A stretch of 17,660 nucleotides of DNA from assembly GCA_009995705.1 (NCBI GenBank), contig JAADBR010000086.1, positions 1-17,660 on the forward strand. Direction: 5' to 3'. This document shows, one piece after another, positions 7,255 to 13,664 of this stretch; within the stretch, counting starts at the first letter, position 1, and each line of letters opens with the position of its first letter. The position numbers and the translations under genes were made by a program. The DNA comes from Microcystis aeruginosa W13-11 (GTDB lineage: Bacteria > Cyanobacteriota > Cyanobacteriia > Cyanobacteriales > Microcystaceae). The notes under the pieces were generated by a model. That model saw only the letters and a program-made list of their open reading frames with translations. It made no database searches and was not told the DNA's origin.

Positions 7255-7265
7255 TAGCCTCTTTT

Positions 7266-7333
7266 CAGTTATCAGTTATCAGTTATCAGTCATCAGTTAT
7301 CAGTTATCAGTTATCCGTTATCCGTTATCAGTC
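7266..7333. repeat. Tandem heptamer array CAGTTAT
   Basis: Nine consecutive 7-bp units run from 7266 to 7328, followed by CAGTC. Seven begin CAG (one reads CAGTCAT) and the last two read CCGTTAT. This fits the short tandemly repeated heptamer class known from cyanobacteria. It directly abuts repeat element copy 2. Confidence 0.9.
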
Positions 7334-7452
7334 CTTAATAAGGGGGGTGCCGATCCCCCCTGCCCCCCTTGATAAGGGGGGTGCCGATAGGCGGGGGGCT
7401 CCCCCTTAATAAGGGGGGAAAGCTGAGAATTTTTAACACCTACCTACTTATA
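7333..7452. repeat. Fold-back repeat element, copy 2
   Basis: It contains CCTTAATAAGGGGGG, GTGCCGATCCCCCC, CCCCCCTTGATAAGG and GTGCCGAT units and ends with the right flank AATTTTTAACACCTACCTA (7428-7446), identical to copy 1. The left flank seen in copies 1 and 3 is missing and is replaced by the heptamer array. An AGGCGGGGGGCT segment (7389-7400) interrupts the regular units. Confidence 0.75.
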
Positions 7453-7508
7453 GACAACTTTTCCTCTAGATAGGGATTGAATAGGGATAGAACTATTCAC
7501 CTTTTCAG

Positions 7509-8522
7509 TTAACGACGGTACTCATCACCGCAATCACCGATTAACTGCAATAAATCCAGGGATTTTTCCAAGACATGATCAATTTTTTGATAGTCTTGGG
7601 GAGATAATTGAAAATCGAAAATACGGGCATTTTCTGCGATATGTTCAGCAACACCCAAACGCACCCCGATAATTGCTCCAGCTACGGCTTTTTGTTCAAG
7701 AACGTAACGCACTGCCACATTAGGAATGGTGACATGATAGGAATCAGCGATCGCTTTAAGAACAGTTAATAATTCTTGGAATAATTGCCAGTTTCCCCAA
7801 GCATCGATCATGTTTTTATATTTCCGTAAACTAGCGGTATTGAGACTCATGGCATTGGGTTCAGGATGACCGAGATATTTAGCTCCTAATAAGCCTCCTG
7901 CTAGAGTACCATAGGCCAGGAGATAGATGTTATGTTCTTGGCAAAACTGCGCCATTTTGACGAGGGGACGACGATCGATCAGGGAAAACTGGACTTGATT
8001 GGAGACTATTGTAATCCCGGCGCTGAGAATAATTTTTAAATGTTCCGTGTCGAAATTAGTCAAAGCCAGGTGTTTAATTTTGCCTTCCTGTTGTAATTCT
8101 CCTAAAAAATATAAGGCATCTAGATAATTTTTATCGCGATAATCCCACCAGTGAAACTGCAATAAATCGAGACTATCCACATCCATGCGACGCAGGGAAA
8201 TAGCGATATTTTTTGCGACTATTTCCTTAGTCATTTTACCCGGACGGGGAACCCATTTAGTGAAAGCTTGCAGATTATTTAAAGCATCAATGCCCCTTTG
8301 ATCGACTAATTGACGACGAAATTCACCGATAAAATCTTCAGCCGGACCGTAATGATCGGCCAGATCCCAAGTGGTGAAACCGGCATCTAGATAGGAGAAC
8401 ATACTAGGGATCGCTTTTTGGGGTGCGATCGAACCATGGGTGCCTGAAACTTGCCACATTCCGTTCAAAATACGACAAATTTCCAGATCGGGGGTAAACT
8501 GTAAGCGACGAGATTCGGACAT
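7509..8522 (-). CDS. Aldo/keto reductase family oxidoreductase
   Basis: A 337-aa cytosolic (alpha/beta)8-barrel enzyme expected to reduce carbonyl groups with NADPH. The catalytic tetrad is in place: Asp53 and Tyr58 in TTWDLADHYGPAED, Lys89 in AFTKW, and His124 in LLQFHWWD. Later barrel segments include LALTNFDTEHL and SNQVQFSLIDRRP, and a cofactor-binding region near GAIIGVRLGVAEH. Substrate is not predictable. The gene stands alone between two repeat regions; repeat copy B occupies its upstream region. The initiator ATG at 8522 is preceded by AAAAGTCCCC, which gives no strong ribosome-binding site. Confidence 0.9.
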   Translation of the reverse strand: MSESRRLQFTPDLEICRILNGMWQVSGTHGSIAPQKAIPSMFSYLDAGFTTWDLADHYGPAEDFIGEFRRQLVDQRGIDALNNLQAFTKWVPRPGKMTKEIVAKNIAISLRRMDVDSLDLLQFHWWDYRDKNYLDALYFLGELQQEGKIKHLALTNFDTEHLKIILSAGITIVSNQVQFSLIDRRPLVKMAQFCQEHNIYLLAYGTLAGGLLGAKYLGHPEPNAMSLNTASLRKYKNMIDAWGNWQLFQELLTVLKAIADSYHVTIPNVAVRYVLEQKAVAGAIIGVRLGVAEHIAENARIFDFQLSPQDYQKIDHVLEKSLDLLQLIGDCGDEYRR

Positions 8523-8531
8523 GGGGACTTT

Positions 8532-8671
8532 TCAGTGTTGCCAAAGGCACGGCGTAGCCGTCCAGTAAACAGTAAACAGTAATCAGTGAAAAGACAGCAG
8601 AAAACTGCCATTGAATACTGCTCACTTAATATTCTATTCTCCTACTGACCACTAATCACCGATTACTGATT
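8532..8671. repeat. Dispersed repeat (second family), copy B with nested insertion
   Basis: It shares CAGTAATCAGTGAAAAGACA and the outer CAGTG with copy A and ends with GATTACTGATT. Relative to copy A it carries about 26 extra bases (8538-8563) made of two tiny hairpins: GCC-AAA-GGC (8540-8548) and ACGGC-GTA-GCCGT (8549-8561). It sits immediately upstream of the aldo/keto reductase start. Confidence 0.7.
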
Positions 8672-8712
8672 CAAGACAGATCGATCGTCCCTGTCTGGAA
8701 AAACGCAGTCAA

Positions 8713-8740
8713 GGGGAAGACTTTCGGAAAAATCTCCCCC
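8713..8740 (-). terminator. Possible terminator of the small membrane-protein gene
   Basis: GGGG-A-AGA on the plus strand pairs with TCT-CCCC across a loop that can also form TTTC/GAAA. On the minus strand the stem is followed by TTGACTGCGTTTTT. Its position, between the 3' end of the small protein gene and the next gene, suits a terminator, but the T-run is displaced. Confidence 0.35.
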
Positions 8741-8773
8741 TGTTTAGGTTTTTGCTGCTCAATTTTTGCCCGG

Positions 8774-9091
8774 TTAATATTCCACTTCCAATCGCGCTGC
8801 GGTGACAGCATCAAAAGCGAAAGCGAGAACTATAGGCATAGGACAAGCGAGGATGACACAGAGAATTAAAGCTGTCACAGTCAATCCAATCGCCATTCCT
8901 AACCAAAGTTTTTCGGCAGGGGATAGACCTTTTTGACGCTTAATATTTTGTAACACTTTGGTGGGAATTGGTTCTGGCATGACGGCATTGGGAGGGAATG
9001 CCCAATAATTACTGTAGCGTTCGAGAAATAGCTCTGTCCAGCCGTTTTCTTGACACCATTCTTGAATCCATGGTTCGTGAAAGTGTTTCAT
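8774..9091 (-). CDS. Small membrane protein of unknown function
   Basis: A 105-aa protein. Residues 1-60 are soluble, aromatic and proline-rich (FHEPWIQEWCQENGW, WAFPPNAVMPEPIP). Residues about 63-96 form one long or two short hydrophobic helices (LWLGMAIGLTVTALILCVILA and PMPIVLAFAFDAV). The ATG at 9091 has an AGGGAAG ribosome-binding site 4 nt upstream, which supports it as a real gene. I do not recognise the family, and the neighbours give no functional clue. Confidence 0.72.
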   Translation of the reverse strand: MKHFHEPWIQEWCQENGWTELFLERYSNYWAFPPNAVMPEPIPTKVLQNIKRQKGLSPAEKLWLGMAIGLTVTALILCVILACPMPIVLAFAFDAVTAARLEVEY

Positions 9092-9259
9092 TGCTTCCCT
9101 GTTGACTTTTTCTGGTGATTACTTTAAACATCTCTTGATGCGAACTTCATCCTAGCAAAGCTATCTTAAGGGTCGATCGGATTCAATAAAACTTAATATA
9201 TGAGTAGTCGGTGGGTAAAATGTATTCTAAGATACAGTGCCAGCGAACGACCAGAACGA

Positions 9260-9285
9260 ACCACAAAGACACAAAGGACACAAAG
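9260..9285. repeat. Short CACAAAG direct repeats
   Basis: CACAAAG occurs three times, at 9262, 9270 and 9279, in the 244-bp gap upstream of the small protein gene. Similar ACAAAGACACAAAG strings are common in cyanobacterial intergenic DNA. No function can be assigned. Confidence 0.5.
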
Positions 9286-9335
9286 ATCGATCGCTCCTAT
9301 ATAAGTTAAACCGATCACACAAAAGGAAATAATTG

Positions 9336-9896
9336 TTAAAAAATTTCGGTTCTTGATTCGGTACAGATTGCCTGTAATTTTTGGTCCCAAGTATCGAGGG
9401 GAAGGGTATCGAGATAGGCAAAGTCAAAGACAATCCCGATCAAGGGGATAGCTTGCCATTCGGGGGAATGTAGGAGACGATCAAAATAACCTCCCCCGTA
9501 ACCTAAGCGATAACCTTGGTGATCGCAAGCGACGGCGGGAATTAACAGTAAGTCCACTTCGGCAGGTAAAATGAGAGGAGCGATCGCTGTTGGTTCATAG
9601 ATGCCATAACGATTTAATTCTAGGGGATCGTCGGTAGTCCAACAGTGCCAAGTCAGGCTATCTCCGTCACAACGGGGAAAACCCCAGCGATGGTGTTGAC
9701 AAAATAAGGAACTTAAATCCGGCTCTTGACGATAACTGAAGTAAGCGAGAATAGTTTTGGCGTGTTGAAAGAGGGGTAAAGATTGTAAATTTTTGCAAAG
9801 TTGCTGACTATTTTCTTGCCAAATATGCTTGGGAAGCGATCGTCTTTGGGCAATTAGTTGTTTGCGTAATTGGGCTTTTTTGGTAGCAGAATCCAT
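9336..9896 (-). CDS. 5-formyltetrahydrofolate cyclo-ligase (MTHFS)
   Basis: Converts 5-formyl-THF to 5,10-methenyl-THF using ATP, returning stored folate to one-carbon metabolism in the cytosol. The 186-aa length is typical. The N-terminal helix starts with Lys/Arg-rich KKAQLRKQLIAQRRSL, the middle has AYFSYRQEPDLSSL, and the nucleotide/Mg-binding loop GYGGGYFDR is at 132-140. LIGIVFDFAYL follows near the C-terminus, the usual last strand of the fold. The equivalent E. coli gene is ygfA/fau. Its start is 32 nt from the divergent grxC start, so the two genes share a very short promoter region. Confidence 0.93.
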   Translation of the reverse strand: MDSATKKAQLRKQLIAQRRSLPKHIWQENSQQLCKNLQSLPLFQHAKTILAYFSYRQEPDLSSLFCQHHRWGFPRCDGDSLTWHCWTTDDPLELNRYGIYEPTAIAPLILPAEVDLLLIPAVACDHQGYRLGYGGGYFDRLLHSPEWQAIPLIGIVFDFAYLDTLPLDTWDQKLQAICTESRTEIF

Positions 9897-9928
9897 AAAA
9901 TAGAGATAAATATTTCTGTAGTCACAAG

Positions 9929-10246
9929 ATGCTAAATCTATTTAACTCGCTTTTTGGGCGTTATAACGAGAATATCAAGGCCAATGTGGAAATTTACACT
10001 TGGGCAACTTGTCCCTACTGTATTCGAGCTAAATGGTTGCTGGGTTGGAAAGGGGTAAAATACACCGAATACAAGATTGATGGGGATGAAAGCGCTCGTC
10101 AAGCCATGGCGGAACGGGCCAACGGTAAACGCAGTGTACCACAGATTTTTATCAATAATGAACCTATCGGTGGTTGCGATGATTTGTATGCTTTGGATGG
10201 TCAGAAAAAACTAGATAATTTACTGGCTAAATGTGGGACTATCTAA
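9929..10246 (+). CDS. grxC: Glutaredoxin 3 (dithiol GrxC)
   Basis: A glutathione-dependent thiol-disulfide oxidoreductase of 105 aa, cytosolic. It has the dithiol active site C28-P-Y-C31, the cis-proline motif SVP (69-71) and the glutathione-binding GGCDDLYAL (81-89). About 17 extra N-terminal residues precede the core strand VEIYTWATCPYC. The downstream tadA reading frame begins inside its last codons with a 16-nt overlap, indicating cotranscription and probably coupled translation. Confidence 0.94.
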   Translation: MLNLFNSLFGRYNENIKANVEIYTWATCPYCIRAKWLLGWKGVKYTEYKIDGDESARQAMAERANGKRSVPQIFINNEPIGGCDDLYALDGQKKLDNLLAKCGTI

Positions 10247-10725
10247 AGTCTATTGACGAAAAAGCCTATGAGAAACATCGGCAATGGATGCAGTTAGCTT
10301 TAAATTTAGCGGCAACTGCAGGGGATCGGGGTGATGTACCTGTGGGAGCGGTTATCGTGGATAAAGAGAGCAATTTAATCGCTCAAGGGGCTAATTGCAA
10401 GGAAAAACACCATGATCCCACCGCTCACGCTGAAATTCTGGCGATTCGTGCCGCTAGTCAAGTTTTAGGCAATTGGCACTTAGATGATTGTACCCTCTAC
10501 GTCACCCTCGAACCCTGTCCCATGTGTGCCGGGGCAATCATTCAGGCTAGATTAGGATTATTAGTGTACGGTGCTGACGATCCCAAAACAGGAGTTATCC
10601 GCACTGTGGCTAATTTTATAGATAGTCCTTTTTCTAACCATCGTTTACCGGTAATTGCGGGAATTTTAGCCAAGGAATCGGGGGAATTATTACAAACTTG
10701 GTTTGAGAAAAAAAGAAATGTTTAA
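10231..10725 (+). CDS. tadA: tRNA-specific adenosine(34) deaminase TadA
   Basis: Deaminates adenosine 34 to inosine in the anticodon of tRNA-Arg(ACG), allowing CGU/CGC/CGA decoding. The zinc-dependent cytidine-deaminase fold is explicit: His66-Ala-Glu68 (zinc ligand and proton shuttle) and Pro95-Cys96-Pro-Met-Cys99 (zinc ligands), with DVPVGAVIV before and DDPKTGV after. At 164 aa from ATG 10231 it is slightly longer than E. coli TadA; the Met at residue 20 is an alternative start that would remove the grxC overlap. Cyanobacterial family members commonly carry such N-terminal residues, so the longer form is kept. Confidence 0.93.
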   Translation: MWDYLKSIDEKAYEKHRQWMQLALNLAATAGDRGDVPVGAVIVDKESNLIAQGANCKEKHHDPTAHAEILAIRAASQVLGNWHLDDCTLYVTLEPCPMCAGAIIQARLGLLVYGADDPKTGVIRTVANFIDSPFSNHRLPVIAGILAKESGELLQTWFEKKRNV

Positions 10726-10749
10726 AGGAGTCAGGAGTCAATCCTACTG

Positions 10750-11470
10750 TTAAAATGCGATAGAATTGGATATTAGGAGTTTCCCGGTCAAATTCATTTT
10801 GATAAAATTACTTATTTTCTCTGCGATTGACTCTAGATCATATTGACAACTTGTATGTCGAATCGAACCTGGATACGGCAAGTCTATTGTCTCGACGTGA
10901 CGTACAGTTTTTACGATAGCTCTCTTTAAATGACGACCGATTCGATATAAATTGGCAAAATGATAACGCCAATCACGGTTTAAAGAAATAGCCGATTTTT
11001 CATTCGGATGAATTTCGATATCGTGTCCGATATTGTCATTAGGATGAACTCCTTCCAAGAAATATTCCACGATACGAGCATCTCTGGAAAAAATTTGATT
11101 TTTTTCCTGCTCGGCTTTGTGACTATTCTGCGATTCCGTGAGTAAATTACGATAGAACGCAATTGACCGCCATTATGCTTGATTTTATTAACAATAGGGG
11201 ACAATAAGTTTTGATAATCTTTAATATTATTTTCAAAGTCTTTTTTTGCAGGATTTTTAGCCTTATCTAGCCACTTATCATTATATTTGACTTGATTGGA
11301 ACTATCCTAAGGATGGAGAACCTTAAGAATACGGTAGCAATCATCAATATGAGCCATTAAAGCTTCTAGTAATTCTTTTTGTAAGATAGGCAGTTTCGCT
11401 AATGAATAATCGAGATGACCTTTAGCATCAAATAAAGCATGATTTATTCGGTCTATTTCATCTGAAATTT
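10750..11470 (-). pseudogene. Decayed hypothetical gene with amber stop and frameshift
   Basis: On the minus strand a continuous, protein-like translation can be followed for about 240 codons only by passing two lesions. The upstream part (QISDEIDRINHALFDAK ... CYRILKVLHP) meets TAG at 11307-11309. It continues in the same frame (DSSNQVKYNDKWLDKAK ... IVNKIKHNGGQL) until a frame change near 11155-11165. From there the other frame reads AFYRNLLTESQNSHKAEQEK, then VEYFLEGVHPNDNIGHDIEI, and runs to the stop at 10750. The product is charged and helical with no recognisable domain. The 5' end is occupied by a MITE-like element, so the original N-terminus is lost. The open part 10750-11070 alone is unlikely to be a functional gene. 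Confidence 0.68.
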
Positions 11471-11584
11471 GGCGTTGCTGATTTGAGATATGAATCTTCT
11501 TTTGTGGGATTCTTAAAACCTAGACCCAAACCAACTTTTGGATGGGTGCAAGGTTGTCATTACATACCTTGATTCAGCAACGCC
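11471..11584. mobile_element. MITE-like element with terminal inverted repeats
   Basis: The left end reads GGCGTTGCTGATTTGAGATA on the plus strand. The right end, read on the minus strand from 11584, reads GGCGTTGCTGAATCAAGGTA. The first 11 bases are identical and about 8 of the next 13 match. The 114-bp element has no coding capacity. It sits at the truncated 5' end of the pseudogene. No clear target-site duplication is visible (AAATTT on the left, GATTTT on the right), so the exact ends are uncertain. An autonomous partner would have to be elsewhere in the genome. Confidence 0.6.
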
Positions 11585-11779
11585 GATTTTGGGGAACGCA
11601 CCATGCACATTGATGCAAGTCGTTAGACCGCTTCAATTTTAGGGTAATAGTTGCTAAGGCCTGCTAACCTCACCCGTGAAGCCACCTAGGCAGGGGTTTT
11701 TGATCGCTAAAAAATTCTTTCCTCTCCATAAAAACGATAAAATCTCTATTCTGCAAGCATAAAGAGGCTTCAGGCGAAT

Positions 11780-11809
11780 TTAAAGGCATATTTAAGCCGT
11801 ATAAATCGA
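11780..11809 (+). promoter_or_regulatory. Possible 11-bp-spaced operator repeats upstream of sbpA
   Basis: TTAAAGGC (11780), TTTAAGCC (11791) and TAAATCGA (11802) start at 11-bp intervals, one helical turn apart. Such spacing is typical of OmpR-type response-regulator sites. The matches are loose and the assignment is speculative. Confidence 0.25.
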
Positions 11810-11831
11810 ATATTTCCAGTTTTTTTTAGCT

Positions 11832-11855
11832 AATCAAGCCATTAATGGCTTGATT
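11832..11855. promoter_or_regulatory. Perfect 24-bp palindrome upstream of sbpA
   Basis: The half-site AATCAAGCCATT is followed immediately by its exact complement, with no spacer. It lies 44 bp upstream of the predicted -35 element. No T-run follows on either strand, so it is a better candidate operator for a dimeric regulator than a terminator. Which regulator binds is unknown; sulfur-responsive CRP- or LysR-type proteins are possible from context. Confidence 0.5.
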
Positions 11856-11898
11856 TATTGGTATCTAACCCAAACAGTATAATTTTTTCCTCGATGTA

Positions 11899-11927
11899 TT
11901 GAAAATGTTTTTTATTTCGTATAGAAT
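11899..11927 (+). promoter_or_regulatory. Predicted sigma-70 promoter of sbpA
   Basis: TTGAAA (11899-11904) and TAGAAT (11922-11927) each match 5 of 6 consensus bases and are separated by the optimal 17 nt. The implied transcription start is near 11934, giving a leader of about 54 nt to the GTG. Confidence 0.6.
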
Positions 11928-11987
11928 ACAATTCGAGAGAAAATACCTAGCAATCTCCCATAAATAAACAAAGGAGCCGATGACATC

Positions 11988-13070
11988 GTGATCCCTGATC
12001 CTAGATCCTCAAAACCGAAAACCCTCTTACCTTTTATTTCTCTAGCTACGGCTGCCGTCGTCACAACAGGAATCGGACTAGCTTCTAGTACCCTATCGGC
12101 ATCGAGTAATCTGCTGGCAAGTCCGGATAAACAGCAAGCTAAACAAAACACCGTGGAAATCACCCTAGTTTCCTACGCGGTGACTCAATCGGCCTACTCA
12201 AAAATCATTCCTCTATTCGTCAACAAATGGAAAAGAGAGAAAAAACAGGATGTGGTGATTAAACAGAGTTATGGTGGCTCTGGTTCCCAAACCCGCGCTG
12301 TTATCGACGGATTAGATGCAGATGTGGTAAATTTGGCTATCGGTTCCGATGTGGAACGCCTGCAAAAAGCGGGTTTAGTTAACCCCGGTTGGCAGAAAGA
12401 ATTACCTAATAATGCCATCGTCACTCGTTCCGTGGTAGCTTTAGTTACTCGTCAGGGTAATCCCAAAGGAATCCGCAACTGGCCGGATCTAGCCAAATCG
12501 GGGATTAAAGTCATCACTGCCAACCCGAAAACCTCTGGGGTGGCCCGTTGGAATTTTCTGTCCCTGTGGGGATCTGTAACTCAAACTGGCGGCAATCAAG
12601 CACAAGCGACCAATTTCGTCCGCAATGTCTATAAAAACGTGCCTGTACTACCCAAAGATGCCAGGGAGGCCAGCGATGTCTTCTTTAAACAGGATCAGGG
12701 TGATGTGCTGCTCAACTACGAAAACGAGGTGATTCTGGCCCGTCAAAAAGGGGAAACCGGTTTTTCCTATACTATTCCTCCGGTCAATGTTTCGATCGAT
12801 CCGCCGGTGGCTGTAGTGGATAAAATAGTTGATAAACGCAAAACCCGGGAAGTAGCGACAGCTTTTGCCCAATTTCTCTTTACTCCCGAAGCGCAGCGGG
12901 AATTCGCCAAGGTGGGTTTCCGTCCGGTTAATGCTAATGTGGCTAAAGAGTTTAGTAAACAATACCCAAAAGTGCCGAATCTGTTCTCCTATACGGCGAT
13001 CGGTAGTTGGGAGGAGATCCAGAAGAAATTCTTCGCTGATGGGGCGATTTTTGACCAAATTCAGCGTTAA
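11988..13070 (+). CDS. sbpA: Sulfate ABC transporter periplasmic substrate-binding protein
   Basis: Binds sulfate in the periplasm and delivers it to a CysT/CysW/CysA-type importer. The mature part has the sulfate-binding signature: QSYGGSGSQTRAVIDGLDAD (about residues 93-112), then GNPKGIRNWPDLAKSGIKVI and TANPKTSGVARWNFLSLWG. Phosphate-binding PstS proteins lack this pattern. Residues 12-33 form a signal segment and the LSASSNLLAS region offers cleavage sites; no lipobox Cys is present. The start is GTG, 11 nt after AAGGAG. A four-codon ATG...TGA frame (11980-11991) overlaps the GTG and lies 3 nt after the ribosome-binding site. No permease or ATPase gene is adjacent. Length 360 aa, intact. 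Confidence 0.92.
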   Translation: MIPDPRSSKPKTLLPFISLATAAVVTTGIGLASSTLSASSNLLASPDKQQAKQNTVEITLVSYAVTQSAYSKIIPLFVNKWKREKKQDVVIKQSYGGSGSQTRAVIDGLDADVVNLAIGSDVERLQKAGLVNPGWQKELPNNAIVTRSVVALVTRQGNPKGIRNWPDLAKSGIKVITANPKTSGVARWNFLSLWGSVTQTGGNQAQATNFVRNVYKNVPVLPKDAREASDVFFKQDQGDVLLNYENEVILARQKGETGFSYTIPPVNVSIDPPVAVVDKIVDKRKTREVATAFAQFLFTPEAQREFAKVGFRPVNANVAKEFSKQYPKVPNLFSYTAIGSWEEIQKKFFADGAIFDQIQR

Positions 13071-13092
13071 TTAGTCTTGATACGTCAGCAGT

Positions 13093-13216
13093 CAGCTAGA
13101 TCAGTAAGTGGGTGGAATTAAATAAAAGATAGATGTTGTCTTTGATCCCCCCTTAATCCCCCCTTAATAAGGGGGGGTATCTGACAATTTTCAACACCTA
13201 CTTACTTAGATAGCTG
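13093..13216. mobile_element. Fold-back repeat element, copy 3, with imperfect terminal inverted repeats
   Basis: This is the most complete member of the family. The left end CAGCTAGATCAGTAAGTGGG (from 13093) and the complement of the right end CAGCTATCTAAGTAAGTAGG (from 13216) agree at 18 of 22 positions. The centre has CCCCCCTTAATAAGGGGGG. The inner flanks are the conserved AATTAAATAAAAGATAGAT (13116-13134) and AATTTTCAACACCTACTTA (13186-13204). The whole 124-bp unit can fold into one long imperfect hairpin and could end sbpA transcripts. It is MITE-like by structure; mobility is inferred. Confidence 0.65.
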
Positions 13217-13259
13217 ATGGCAAAAAAAAACAAAACTGATAGTTAGTAACTGAAAAAAG

Positions 13260-13664
13260 ATGTATCTACTTGACAAAATCAAAAACGGAAGCTTGGTATT
13301 GATTGGCTACTTATTATCGCCCCTGTGTTGGTGGAACGATCTAATTTTTAATCTGCCGATCGCCTACGGTTTCGGTCGTTTAATTGCTTGCTTGCACGCC
13401 GATTTTTTTCTACCGGCGGCCGTGGTTGGTTATTGGTTATCTAATCTTGTGGGAATTCTGCTAATGCAATTCGGGACGAAAGAATTAATCGGTGGAGAGA
13501 AAGAAGAACACAATTGGCAAAAAGAATTGAGAAATGGATTACTTTCCTCGACAGTTTATACTTTAGTAATCCTAGCTTTGCTGCATTTTCAGGTTTTAGA
13601 AATGCCCCTGTTATCCTCGATCGCTACTTTTCCCCGTGATTCCCAAAACCTACTTAAACAATAG
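13260..13664 (+). CDS. Hypothetical membrane protein
   Basis: A 134-aa protein with three likely membrane segments: about 10-34 (GSLVLIGYLLSPLCWW and following), 48-70 (ADFFLPAAVVGYWLSNLVGIL) and 93-112 (GLLSSTVYTLVILALLHFQV). A charged loop, GGEKEEHNWQKELRN, separates the last two. I do not recognise a named family. The reading frame overlaps the start of the PAP2 gene by 29 nt, suggesting cotranscription and a possible shared role in envelope lipid metabolism. That link is inferred from position only. Confidence 0.7.
   Translation: MYLLDKIKNGSLVLIGYLLSPLCWWNDLIFNLPIAYGFGRLIACLHADFFLPAAVVGYWLSNLVGILLMQFGTKELIGGEKEEHNWQKELRNGLLSSTVYTLVILALLHFQVLEMPLLSSIATFPRDSQNLLKQ

Larger units (their letters stand above)
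11585..11987. other. Intergenic region between the MITE-like element and sbpA
   Basis: No gene is seen in these 403 bases. The left half (11585-11710) has a CCTGC...GCAGG pairing followed by GGTTTTT. The right half carries an A/T-rich repeat group at 11777-11813, a perfect 24-bp palindrome at 11832-11855, a good sigma-70 promoter at 11899-11927 and the sbpA ribosome-binding site AAGGAG at 11971-11976. Confidence 0.6.

Noticed and set aside
7266..7333. Heptamer array as iterons of an origin
   Set aside because: Units are 7 bp with no gaps, there is no rep or dnaA gene nearby, and the same heptamer is scattered in other gaps.
9193..9433. Two small minus-strand frames overlapping the 3' end of the cyclo-ligase gene
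   Set aside because: They are out-of-frame shadows with low-complexity, cysteine-rich translations over intergenic CACAAAG repeats.
11641..11710. CCTGC/GCAGG pairing with GGTTTTT as the end of an IS200/IS605-type element or guide-RNA locus
   Set aside because: No tnpA or tnpB remnant was seen beside it and the stem is only five base pairs.
11912..12163. Minus-strand 83-codon frame upstream of and within sbpA
   Set aside because: It is antisense to the sbpA signal peptide and promoter region and has no start context or family resemblance.
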